Shown here: one piece after another, positions 1-9,156 of the stretch
Layout of the letters: each line of letters begins with the position of its first letter
How positions within the stretch are numbered: the first letter of the stretch is position 1
Source of the DNA: Calliopum simillimum
Taxonomy: Eukaryota; Arthropoda; Insecta; Diptera; Lauxaniidae
Assembly: GCA_951812925.1 (NCBI GenBank)
Contig: OX638370.1
Location: 39,993,948 to 40,057,947, forward strand
Length of the DNA stretch: 64,000 bases
Direction of reading: 5' to 3'
Notes under the pieces: model-generated
Seen by the model: only the letters and a program-made list of their open reading frames with translations
What the model was told of the DNA's origin: nothing
The model's database searches: none
Position numbers and translations under genes: made by a program

Positions 1-24
1 GATTAATATACCGCTAGTCGACAG

Positions 25-448
25 ATATGACTGTCATTTCTCAATAGATGCAGGTAATTATGCTTGGGGCAATGGAATAGTTTAACTCTTAATCCTACCA
101 CATTTTACACACTGTCTTCAACTAATAGAGGCTTGATTGGGCCTTTTTATTGAAAACTGAGAACTGCATTCAGCGAAAACCATGGAAAAGTTCCTACTAT
201 GTACAATATTCCAAGTCTGGCTAAAGTTTTCAATCATGTCATGGTAAAAATGTTACAAGTGCATTTGAAATGACAAGAATATGGCCATTTAACAAACTTT
301 TGTGCAGCGACGCAGATTTTGCATCTGTTGGGATTTACCAGTCCAGTTCTATGGCAGATTTGCAAGCGAAAGATGTTCTGTACGTTCAAGAGGATACTCT
401 TTCATTCGATTCACACACGATTTCATCGCCTTAATTGCTGCATCCATC
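25..448 (+). pseudogene. pogo/jerky-like DDE transposase C-terminal relic
   Basis: A conceptual translation with stops and frameshifts gives the typical end of a pogo/Tigger/jerky-type DDE transposase. Visible are a block resembling H-x-S-I-D-x-x-N-Y-A-x-x-N-G-I-V (about 30-90), a P-H-F-T-H-x-L-Q segment (about 100-125), a G-P-F block near 138, and an R-I-W-P-F-N-K block near 280-297 followed by S-D-A-D-F. These are the conserved C-terminal catalytic-core and 'IWPFN' motifs of that superfamily. An in-frame stop near 81, a stop inside the G-P-F region and at least one frameshift near 245 show it is dead. The N-terminal half lies outside the window. The family is clear; the subfamily is not. 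Confidence 0.72.
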
Positions 449-494
449 GTTGCATGTATACTCTACGTTATATACGAATCTACCCATCATATGG

Positions 495-566
495 GGCATA
501 TTTCACCATGGAACCTTGCGGTCTATGTGTGGCAATACTGCCGCCACCCTAACCTAACCTAACCTA
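495..566 (+). repeat. LINE-like 3' tail ending in (CCTAA)n
   Basis: A short stretch ends in three tandem CCTAA units just after 'GCCGCCACC'. Very similar ends occur near 16930-16990 and 62950-63005, each with a 'tatgtgtggca...' or 'atatgccgacg...' lead-in and a CCTAACCTAAC-type tail. At 16.9 kb the tail follows a LINE RNase H coding end, so these are best read as 3' termini of non-LTR elements rather than telomeric DNA. Confidence 0.5.
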
Positions 567-2385
567 TGGGGCACATTCGTACGTTTTGAGTATCTTCTGA
601 AAATCTGTCATTACTCTTAATTGATAAATGGGACCGTCTTGAGCTTACGCTACATTAAAAGCTTAATATTGTACTTATTTAACTGCATACTAGTTATTTT
701 GAAAAAGCTGGTAGCTTGCTTTATTTTTAGCCATAACGTCAAAACTGTACGAATCTACCCCATCTTCCCCTATTAGTTGAGAATAACATCCATGTGTTTT
801 TAAAACTTTTTTCATCAAGAGAAAAAATTTTTTAAATGCTCATAGCTTTGCTAATATTCGGTTGAATTTTGTAATTTTTTTCTTTAAATTTTTAGTTTTT
901 GTATAAACTTTTTATAAAAAATTAGAAAACTCATAAAATTTTTTTATAAAAAGATTTTAAAAAAAAAAACATTATTTTCTGTGACAATGCGAAACCGATT
1001 TCGTCATCATTTTTATAAAACCTTAAATTCTCTTATAAAAAAAATTATTAGAAAAAAAATCATATTTTACATAAAAAGTTCATTTAAAAACAAACATTTT
1101 AAATAAAAAATTAAAATAAATAACAAAAAATTAAATTGAATTTTTAAAATTTTTTAAAAAATGTATATCCCTTGGAGGGCTTTGAAAAAAATTGGATTCT
1201 ATTCTCAACTAGTGCTATGAGAAAAAAAAGTTTCAAAAACTGAAGGATGCAACAGCCAAATGATGTCGGGTATTTTATAGAATACCCCATATAAAGAAAC
1301 ATGATAGTGGCAACTCAATCGATAATTGTTTATGCAACATATAAAATTTTTAAGGAATCATGAGGACAAAGTAATTTTTGTTGACAAAGGCCAATTTTAA
1401 ATAAAAATACTTTTGCTACAAAACAGAAAAACTGTTTACTTTACAAATATGATGGATAATACCGATCCGCAAAATGTGTAAACATAAAATATTTGTTTAT
1501 ATAAACATTGCGGACAATTAAGATAATAGTATAAGCTTCCTGATGAAATATTAACAATATATCTACTAGTGGAAACCACAATATCTGCGTGTTTATCTGA
1601 ATATTGTAAAATTCTCAGAATGATATCGTAGACTTATGAGAACGGCAGAAATTTACATATAAAAAATTGGAATTGGAAACGAGAACTTACTATGTTGATG
1701 CATACCAACTGTCAATATGCGCATATATTCGATTTTTGTTGACAATCAAGAGATAATGGTATAAACATCCGATTGTAATAGCTATTTGCAATATGTCACT
1801 TGTATAGCAATCCATATCATTTCTACAGATTCCCTTAACTTTAGACACATTATTGTTATTGTTGAATGCTGTAGACTTATGGGAAAAAACATATTTTCAA
1901 GTGTCGAATATAATTTTTTGAACTCTATATGGTCTACTGGTATTGGATGCATATGATGCTATATTTTTTATGGTGAATTTCCTGGTACATATAAAAAATC
2001 TGGATTTTTCTGAACATTTCTGGGCACAGTAAAATGAAATCAGAGTTTGTTTATTTTTGTTTTTTATTAAGTCTCCATTGCGGGATTAAACAACAAGAAA
2101 TGATGATGATTGATATACATAACTTTATTTTACAATTTTCTGTTCAAAATTATCGAACACGTAATTTTTCGTGTTGGTCAAAATTAACGAAAATATGATT
2201 TTTTCTTAATTTCTTGGTTTGAAAAAATATTTTTTTTTTTTTTTGATAAAGTTTACATGATGATATATAAAATATTTGAAAGAAAATTATTTCAGCTGCA
2301 TAATTAATGATAATAAACTTATAAAAAAGTAAACAATTTTGTTTTCTTAATGTTGGTGACTTTTAATTTTTCTTTAAATTAAATA
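567..2385. other. AT-rich non-coding stretch
   Basis: No gene recognised. Between 773 and 1211 the terms TAGTTGAGAATA and TATTCTCAACTA form a 12-bp inverted pair around about 415 bp of very AT-rich DNA, possibly an old MITE. No convincing target duplication was found. From 1212 to 2385 I see only AT-rich DNA with poly-A/T runs. Confidence 0.4.
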
Positions 2386-2716
2386 CAGTGGCTCACAGCT
2401 TATTCCAACCAAAACTTGTGAAAAATTTTAATTTAGCATATCTTCTAATCGAAAAGGAATACCGAAAAAATTTAAGTGTAGAGGTTTTTATTTTATCTGT
2501 TACAAAATAGCATCTTTATTTTCTCAAAGTTGTTTTTTAAAAAGTTACATTCCAAAAACAAAAAATAGTGGAAAATAAAATACAACAGCTTATTCCAACC
2601 AAACAATAAAAACAATATTATAACAAATTATTACAGAAAAAAAATTATTTTTAATACTTTGTATAACCCCCTTTTTTGTTCGAAAACAACTTAAAGCCTT
2701 TTTGGCATCGACTCAA

Positions 2717-4676
2717 CTAACTTCCGAGTCGTATCAGGGGTAAATTTTGCTCTTTTAAAGCTTTTTTAATGTCATCTTTCGATGAAATATAATGTTTACG
2801 AATGTTTAAATCCAAAATCGACCACAAATTTTCAATCACATTTAAATCAGGTGATTGGGCTGGCGGTACCATAAAGTGGGGCAATTCCACTGGAGCCATG
2901 TTTGAACAATGATGGATTTGTGTTTTGGGTCCTTACCCTGATAGAAGCGGAAATGTCTGAATATCCCGAGTTTTATGGCATTTTGGACCAAATTTTCTTT
3001 TAGGACATCTAGGTACATTGTTTTGTCTATTATTCCTTCTATAAACTGCAAAGTTTCAGTGCCGGCTGCTGACATACAATCCAAAACCATGACACTACCT
3101 CCGCCATGCTTGACTGTTGGCTTCAGGTTTTTGTTATAGAGCTATGTATTTGGCTTTCGCCATACGTAAGACTGCACGTCGGAGCCGAAAATATTAAATT
3201 TGGACTTTTCCGCGAATATGACATGCTTCCAAAAGCTAAAATCCTTTGAAATGTGCTCTCTAGCGAACATGAAACGGCTTCTCTGATTTTTGTAACTTAT
3301 AAATATCTTCTTCGGAGATACTCTTCCATTGAAACCTTACTCCCGCAGAACTCTACGTATGGTTTCAGCACTGCAAGACTTACTCAACTGTTGGTTAACA
3401 TCGATAAACAGTTTTGGTGCCGAAAGCTTGGGATTTCGCTTTATCTTTCTTACAAAATAGCGCTCCACACTGGTTCAAAATCCCAAAAAGCTGGCCAAAA
3501 GTTGAAATCATTAAAGTTTCGAGACGAAATTTTTTACCTGGGGGTTTTTGAGGTCGCTGATTACGAATTTGATGTTAGATTTTTTAAAAACAATATAGCG
3601 GATTCAAAATGGCGGACCAAATCTAACAAAAAAAAAATTACTCGGGGGTTTTTGGGGTCACTGATTTCGAATCTGATATTAGATTTTTAAAAAACAAAAT
3701 GGCGGATTGGAAATGGCAAAAAACAATTTTTATATCTAATTTAAAATGTTATTTCAAAACTTTAACTTTGATAGAGTTGTGTGCAACGTTAAATTGATCT
3801 ACATAAGAATGGGTTTTAGATTACTTTATCATGGAGTATAAGCTGTATAATAATATAAAAATTTTATCATTTCGGGCGAGCATCACATATTGACACTTGG
3901 CCAGCAATATGAGTTAAATTTTCCTCTGGTTGCTTCAGAAAAAACTGCGTCAAACAAAAAGGGCAAAAAAGGGCACCTCAATTTTTTTATATGTGTTAGA
4001 AAAGGTTTCAATCTTCTTAAATCCGAAAAATCTTGGTGGTATGACGTGGTTTAAATTAGTTCTGGGCTTTTTACATAACCATTGCAAACTGATTTTGTGA
4101 AATAATTTGATTTTAATTTAATCACAATTAACGCAAAAGTATAAATTATTGCAAGTTTTCAATATAGAGGTTCGATAGTATTTTCTTTTACAAAGAGATT
4201 CCACATTCTAACATTAAAATCGGTTCAGTTTTACAGTAACCACACAACTTTTACAGTGAACATTAAATTTTTACTTTTAACTCACAGAATTTTTCGTCTG
4301 AGAAGCGTACTTTTGGAGAGATCCCAAGAGCATTTCAGGAATACCTGGATCTTTCTTATAATTTTTTTGAGGTCTATGAATATCTGTTAGACAATACGGT
4401 TCATAAAAAGTTACTTTAAAAAAACTTTTTTTTTCGACTTTTGCCCAGCTTTTTATGATTTTGAACCAGTGTGCGCTCCTCAGTTGCGTTGAAAATTTTG
4501 TTTGGTGCTGTCCGTCCTTTGTTCTGCACTCTATTCTCATGAGTGAATCGGGATATTATATCATGCACTGTTGAGTCGCTGATGTTTACAATTTCCGCTA
4601 TTTTCCTACGTGGTTTTCCAGTTTTAAAATGGTAGAGAACTAACTCCCGCTGCTCAATCGTTGTACGTCGTGCCAT
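2717..4676 (-). pseudogene. Tc1-like transposase, split by a nested insertion
   Basis: Translation starts at 4676 with a paired-like helix-turn-helix (M-A-R-R-T-T-I-E-Q-R..., K-I-A-E-I-V-N-I-S-D-S-T-V). It runs to about 4480 and resumes at about 3459 after the nested element, giving continuous Tc1 homology (R-K-I-K-R-N-P-K-L-S-A-P-K). The catalytic core lies between about 3220 and 2740. The first catalytic Asp (F-A-D-E-S-K in relatives) reads A-E-K-S-K. The second (Q-D-N-D-P-K-H in relatives) reads Q-G-K-D-P-K-H. The third-position Glu in S-P-D-L-N-V-I-E-N-L-W is kept. With two of three catalytic acids lost and several stops and frameshifts, the copy cannot transpose itself. Confidence 0.82.
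3467..4472. mobile_element. Non-autonomous DNA transposon nested in the Tc1 transposase (7-bp TSD)
   Basis: A 1,006-bp insert has inverted ends ACACTGGTTCAAAATC / GATTTTGAACCAGTGT, continuing imperfectly through a C-x-AAAAAGCTGGsCAAAAGT block. The 7-bp target duplication is GCGCTCC at 3460-3466 and 4473-4479. Removing the insert and one duplication restores the Tc1 reading frame. Inside lie two related ~95-bp blocks near 3530-3620 and 3640-3730 (GGGGGTTTTTGAGGTCGCTG-like, then AAAATGGCGGA). No transposase was seen. Seven-bp duplications are known for the 1360/Hoppel and Galileo branches of the P superfamily, but assignment on that alone is inference. Confidence 0.75.
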
Positions 4677-5158
4677 GGTCGAGAAATGTGTCCATTTTTA
4701 AATCGCGTAGCAGAATTATACTAAAAATAGCTTAGATAAATTTCAGACATACGAAGAAAAGCATAGGCGTTCTTATATATTTTAGAAATATTATATGAAT
4801 TCTCTGGTTGGAATAAGCTGTGAGGAATCGTTTTGTTGCTGAATTACATTTTCCTCTGTCGGGGGACGTGGACTTAAATTTTAGTGAATTTTTTTTCACA
4901 TTCGAAAGGGCATCTTTATATAAAAATCTATACTTAAATTTTTATGGTATTCCTTTTCGATTAGAAGATATACTAACTTAAAAATTTTAACCAGTTTTTG
5001 TTGGAATAAGCTGAGAGCCACTGTATCTATTAAATTTTATTTAAACATCCATTGAGTTTAGAGTGAAACTCGTATGAACGTCATCCCATTTCATCTAAGG
5101 GACGACGTGATATGGTTCAATTAACGTGATTCAACTTTAATCATGCAAGTTAGCAGAT

Positions 5159-5226
5159 AGCACTTTTATAACATAAAAAGAAATTATCAATAAAAATATT
5201 TTAAGTTCAGTTTTGACAGCAATTCA
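5159..5226 (+). repeat. Partial 5' LTR (copy 1 of 68-bp block)
   Basis: AGCACTTTTATAACATAAAA opens a block repeated with few differences at 8337-8404. It contains an AATAAAA polyadenylation-type signal. The segment ends about 28 bp before the primer-binding site, as expected for the 3' part of a 5' LTR. Confidence 0.6.
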
Positions 5227-5254
5227 AATGAGTTTCATTTGCACAGTAGTTAAC

Positions 5255-5266
5255 TGGCGCCCAATG
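5255..5266 (+). other. tRNA primer-binding site
   Basis: TGGCGCCCAATG lies directly after the LTR remnant. TGGCGCCCA is the classic minus-strand primer site complementary to a lysine-type tRNA 3' end, used by gypsy-type elements. Confidence 0.65.
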
Positions 5267-5867
5267 TTTCTACGAGTCTTAGAACGAATCCGGAATTTTA
5301 ATACCTACTAAAAAGCGGAAAATTTTTTCTCGATAAACGCGTGTTAAAAGTGTTAAAAGGTGCATAAAATTACAAGAACTGCATAAAAGCACAAACAACT
5401 TAAACGCACAAAAAAGTGTACTGAAAACGTTTTTCCGATAATGCAGAAATTGTAAAAAAGCATAGCAGCAGAAGAACTTTAACGTAAAAATGTGAAAAAA
5501 AAATTTTTTAACACTTTTGAGAAAGTGTAAAAGAGGTCTATATACAAAGTTCCTCATATACACGTACAACTATTGCCGCAACTGCTCAGTGGAAAAAAAA
5601 GGAGACTCCTGAATTCCACAAAGCAGATAAAACTGACAAAAGGAAATCAACGGACCGTCCAAGGGAAAATGCCGAAACTGTTCTTCATCCTGAGAGTCAA
5701 TAAAATCTTATGTAAAATCAACAAAATACATTGTGAAATTCACCTACATAAAAAATCAATTAATTTACATAAAACTTCTTTGAAAACCAATTAAAATCTT
5801 ATTAAAAATTAAAAAATACATTGTAAAATATTCGCAACTCTTTAAACAAAGTAAACACTCATTAATT

Positions 5868-7073
5868 ATGGACCAAGTACAACAAGCTATCACTAACCTA
5901 ACGGGAGCACTAAACCAGCAAACAAAACAAATGAGGATTATGAACAATAGACTAAATCAATTAGAAGCTAGAATTAGTTCAACACAAAACGAAAATAATA
6001 TCCCTCCTGCTGCTGCTTCAGAAGCAGAATTAAATGAAATTAAAAAACTTCCAGATTGTGTAAGAGACTTACAAATATTCGACGGAAATCCCGTTCAATA
6101 CATTTCATGGATCCGCAGCGTGGAGTCTATTCTACGCGACTATGAGATAGTTCGAAATAAACCAATTTACCGTGCTATATTGCAACACATTCGACAAAAA
6201 GTGAGAGGACCTGCTGATATCGCCCTAACATCCTATAACATTTTTGACGAAGATTGGGAAAGGATTAAAACCTGTCTTTCGCTGCACTACGCAGATAAAC
6301 ACGACGTGAGGACATTAGAATACGAATTGAGTGCCTTGGTTCAAAGGAATATGAGTCTAGACCAATTCTATGCGAGGGTAAACCATCAACTTTCGCTTAT
6401 TATTAACAAAGTCAAGGCACAGGAGTATTCACAGGAAACTATAGACGCTTTAGTAAGATCTTACAGAAATAGAGCTCTTGACGTTTTTATCAGAGGTCTA
6501 AATGGGGAACTATCAAAAATATTAGTAATTCAAAAACCTCAAAATCTACCTGAAGCCTACGCATCTTGCCTAGAAATACAAAACTTACATTTCAGGTACT
6601 ATTCAATCCACTCAAGAGTAGCAAATAATTCTGTTACTGCCCCTATTAATCAAATATATAAACCCATCTGGGTTGAATCAAATTTACAGCCGAAAAAATT
6701 AAGCTTTCATGAAAAAAACCAAATTCATAACTCTGGAAGTAAGGCCGAATACAAACAAACTCCTCAGCCGATACCTCCACCTAGACCAATTCAGCCTAAA
6801 CCGGCATTACGTTCCCATTGGGTCAATTATGTGAACCGACCAGGAAAAAATCTTATTGTTGGTAAATCTAACGAATCGTCAAATATACCTAGAAAACAGC
6901 AAAGATTGTTTGATATGGAAACAGAGTCGTATTATGCTGACCAACCACAGGGAGATATATCAAATGAATATGAAGAGCCACTAGAATATAATAAGCAACA
7001 AACTAGTGAGGAACTACAAGGTTATGAAGAAATAAATTTTATAACGGAGGACTATCTAGCATACGCTACCTAG
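5868..7073 (+). CDS. Errantivirus-like Gag polyprotein
   Basis: An uninterrupted 401-residue frame starts M-D-Q-V-Q-Q-A-I-T-N-L-T about 600 bp after the primer site. Residues 1-45 form a coiled-coil-like N-terminus. Residues 60-240 match the matrix/capsid-type region of gypsy/17.6-like Gag proteins (F-D-G-N-P-V-Q-Y-I-S-W motif near 70; helical A-L-V-Q-R-N-M-S-L-D-Q-F-Y-A-R near 155). The C-terminal third is Pro/Gln/Asn-rich with no CCHC zinc knuckle, which is normal for insect errantiviruses. Gag packages element RNA in virus-like particles. The pol frame follows at -1, implying programmed frameshifting in the ancestor. The frame is open although the rest of the element is broken, so this copy could at most make Gag alone. 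Confidence 0.78.
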   Translation: MDQVQQAITNLTGALNQQTKQMRIMNNRLNQLEARISSTQNENNIPPAAASEAELNEIKKLPDCVRDLQIFDGNPVQYISWIRSVESILRDYEIVRNKPIYRAILQHIRQKVRGPADIALTSYNIFDEDWERIKTCLSLHYADKHDVRTLEYELSALVQRNMSLDQFYARVNHQLSLIINKVKAQEYSQETIDALVRSYRNRALDVFIRGLNGELSKILVIQKPQNLPEAYASCLEIQNLHFRYYSIHSRVANNSVTAPINQIYKPIWVESNLQPKKLSFHEKNQIHNSGSKAEYKQTPQPIPPPRPIQPKPALRSHWVNYVNRPGKNLIVGKSNESSNIPRKQQRLFDMETESYYADQPQGDISNEYEEPLEYNKQQTSEELQGYEEINFITEDYLAYAT

Positions 7074-8205
7074 AACTCCATACTAAAAATGGAGAAATTT
7101 TTAAATTTTTGATCGACACAGAGGCGAACAAAAATTTCATTTGCGAACGAATATCCACTAATTCAAAAGAACTAACTAAACCATTTAAACTTCAATCTGC
7201 TGCTGGAGAAATAGAAATAACGCACAAAATAGGTGGTCTATTCTTCAAAAGCTTAGGCATTAAAAAAAAACCTTTAATTTTATGTAATTCCAGGACTTAA
7301 ATCATTTGATGGTATAATTGGCGACGACACACTCAAGGAGCTAGAAGTAATTACACAGGCCCACAAAAAAAAAAAAAGTACCCTGCGCGAAAGATCAGAC
7401 CACCTGAACTTTATGTTTTCGGGGTCGCTGAATCCGAATATGGTGCCAGAATAGCAAAGTTGGTTCGCGTTTTTTCAGAAATCAGAAATAATGCTAAAAA
7501 TTACGGATTTTTGCTGGTTTCTGAAAAAAACGCGAACCAACTTCGCCAATCTGGCACTATATTCGGGTTCAGCGACCGCGAATACATAAAGTTCCGGTGG
7601 TCTAACCTTTCGCGCACGGTACTTTTTTTTTGGTCTGTGCATAGAACCACAAAAAAAAATTCCCTGCGCAAACGATCAGACCACCTGAACTTTATGTTTT
7701 CGGGGTTGCTGAATCCGAATATGCTGCCAGAATAGCTTAGTTGGTTCGCTTTTTTTTTTTTTCAGAAATCAGAAATAATGCTGAAAAAAATCTCAAATTT
7801 TCAGCGTAATTGCTGATTTCTGAAAAAACGCCAACCATATTCTGGCACCATATTCGGATTCAGCGACCCGAAAACATAAAGTTCAGGTGGTCTGATCTTT
7901 CGCGCATGGTACTTTTTTTTTTTGTGGGCCTGTGTTATCGATAGGAAAAATGATTTATTATATTTGGGTAGGAAACGGTAAAATCAAATTAAAGGCCAAA
8001 ACATCAAAACAAACAACATTCAAGTTATGTCGAATGACAGTACCGAAATCCCAGAAATCATTGATAAATATGCAGAACTATTCGAACCTATTTTAGACAG
8101 CGGAACGGTCGATACCTGTAAAAATATCTGCAATACAAAGAATTCCTCCACCAAGTAACTTAAAGCAGTTAAAAAGCTTTTTAGGGCTTGCATCATACTA
8201 CACGG
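7040..8205 (+). pseudogene. Errantivirus-like pol remnant (protease and RT fragment)
   Basis: The pol frame opens within the end of gag at -1. The retropepsin active-site triplet D-T-G is altered to D-T-E (about 7113). A frameshift sits in the A-run at about 7261-7270, after which the I-I-G-D-D-T-L flap-like motif is read in another frame. The 581-bp MITE at 7354-7934 splits the protease domain; its tail (I-D-R-K-N-D-L-L-Y-L-G) resumes at about 7939. A spacer-like segment, P-E-I-I-D-K-Y-A-E-L-F, is followed by a large deletion that joins directly to the conserved post-RT block Q-L-K-S-F-L-G-L-A-S-Y-Y. RT core, RNase H and integrase are absent. Confidence 0.7.
7354..7934. mobile_element. Double foldback MITE inserted in pol (3-bp TSD TTA)
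   Basis: A 581-bp element has ends CACAGGCCCAC / GTGGGCCTGTG, flanked by TTA on both sides (7351-7353 and 7935-7937). It consists of two consecutive palindromic units of about 270-290 bp. Each has arms built on 'cagaccacctgaactttatg ... cggggtcgctgaatccgaatat...ccagaatagc ... ttggttcgc' and their complements, separated by A- or T-runs. The inner junction (about 7636-7655) retains a decayed terminus. The 3-bp TWA duplication would fit PIF/Harbinger, but no coding region supports that. Confidence 0.72.
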
Positions 8206-8336
8206 CGCGCCAATGATGGGAGTTGCTTAGGTTATCATTATTCTGTTATTTTAAAAACTAAGCAATAGGAAATAAGTCAGCATGTTTTTCATATTTAACC
8301 TTTATTAAAATTAAGCTGAAATTGTAAAACAGAATA

Positions 8337-8404
8337 AGCACTTTTATAACATAAAAAGAAATGATCAATAAAAATATTTTAAGTTCAGTTTTGATAGTAA
8401 TTCA
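8337..8404 (+). repeat. Partial 3' LTR (copy 2 of 68-bp block)
   Basis: Nearly identical to 5159-5226, followed by diverged sequence (8405-8580) that may be the rest of the 3' LTR. Confidence 0.55.
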
Positions 8405-8639
8405 TCGTATGCGCTATTGGACACTGATAAGCTCTCTGTACAGGATCGTCTATATGGATAGATCATAAGGCTCACTAGCGCCGTCTGTTGTGAAAAATTG
8501 CCAAATTGTTCGTTAGCTACGCTAGCTAGAATTAAATATTTCTGTAGTACATACTGACTCAATATTCCCTTGGTTAGGTGTCATTTGTGTACCCTTTTTA
8601 GAAAAAGGGTAAAAATTACTCATATCGGCATTTCCTCCG

Positions 8640-8890
8640 TGAGCCAAAAATTTAAATCATCATACCTCTGAAACTATTTAGCGTATATGGATGAGATTTG
8701 GTACTTATGTGAAAAGCACCAGGGAAAATAATGTGTAATGGGAAAAAATGGGGGTATCAAGCCACCACAAAAATGACTTCATCAAACCTCCGAAAATATT
8801 TATCGCACATGAATGAGATTTGATACATGTATACAGAGCGCCAGGACAAATAATGTTCCTTGGGCCACGCCACATAAAAATAAATTCATA
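8640..8890. repeat. Two-copy tandem duplication (~135-bp unit)
   Basis: Two adjacent diverged units share 'ctctgaaactattta.cg.a.atg.atgagattt.gtac' and 'gcaccagg..aaataatgt'. No coding potential is visible and the repeat family is unknown. Confidence 0.45.
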
Positions 8891-9156
8891 AATTATGAGA
8901 TTTCACACACATGTAAAATGGATATGTACAAATGACATCCAAAATTAAAAATCAAGAAAAAACATTTAAAATATCAACTTTAAAGTTCCAGAACTTTGCG
9001 AAATCCTTTTAAACCCTATAAATCAAATACACCCTTAGAAAGCTCATATGATTAGGTAAAAGATTTCTGTAAGGAAGTTTTCTCTAAAACACTAGGGTGA
9101 CCCAAGAAAAAGTTTTTTTTTTTTAAACAAGGCTGAAAATCAGTTTTAACTTTATC

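Larger units (their letters stand above)
2386..5023 (-). mobile_element. Tc1-like transposon with IR/DR ends
   Basis: A 2.64-kb element is bounded by TA on both sides (2384-2385 and 5024-5025). It has inverted termini starting CAGTGGCTCACAGCTTATTCC on the left; the right end is its diverged complement. Each end carries two directly repeated copies of CAGCTTATTCCAACC about 190 bp apart (2396-2410 and 2586-2600; 4806-4820 and about 5000-5013). This is the IR/DR layout known from Sleeping Beauty-like and some Drosophila Tc1 elements. The single transposase gene is on the minus strand and is interrupted by another transposon at 3467-4472. Without that insert the element would be about 1.63 kb, normal for the family. 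Confidence 0.85.
5090..8404 (+). mobile_element. Degenerate errantivirus-like (Ty3/Gypsy) LTR retrotransposon
   Basis: The order is partial 5' LTR, primer-binding site (5255), intact gag frame (5868-7073), aspartic protease in the -1 frame (from about 7040), an inserted MITE (7354-7934), a short reverse-transcriptase remnant and a partial 3' LTR. The LTR pieces share a ~68-bp block (5159-5226 and 8337-8404). Most of pol and any env are deleted between the protease tail (about 8105) and a Q-L-K-S-F-L-G-L-A-S-Y-Y block near 8165-8200, which in gypsy elements follows the RT catalytic domain. Outer boundaries are uncertain because the flanking LTR sequence does not align. Confidence 0.72.

Noticed and set aside
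549..566. Interstitial telomere (TTAGG)n
   Set aside because: Only three units, and the same tail occurs at LINE 3' ends; Diptera lack TTAGG telomeres.
3253..3690. 145-residue plus-strand protein
   Set aside because: It is antisense to the Tc1 transposase and runs across the boundary of the nested element.
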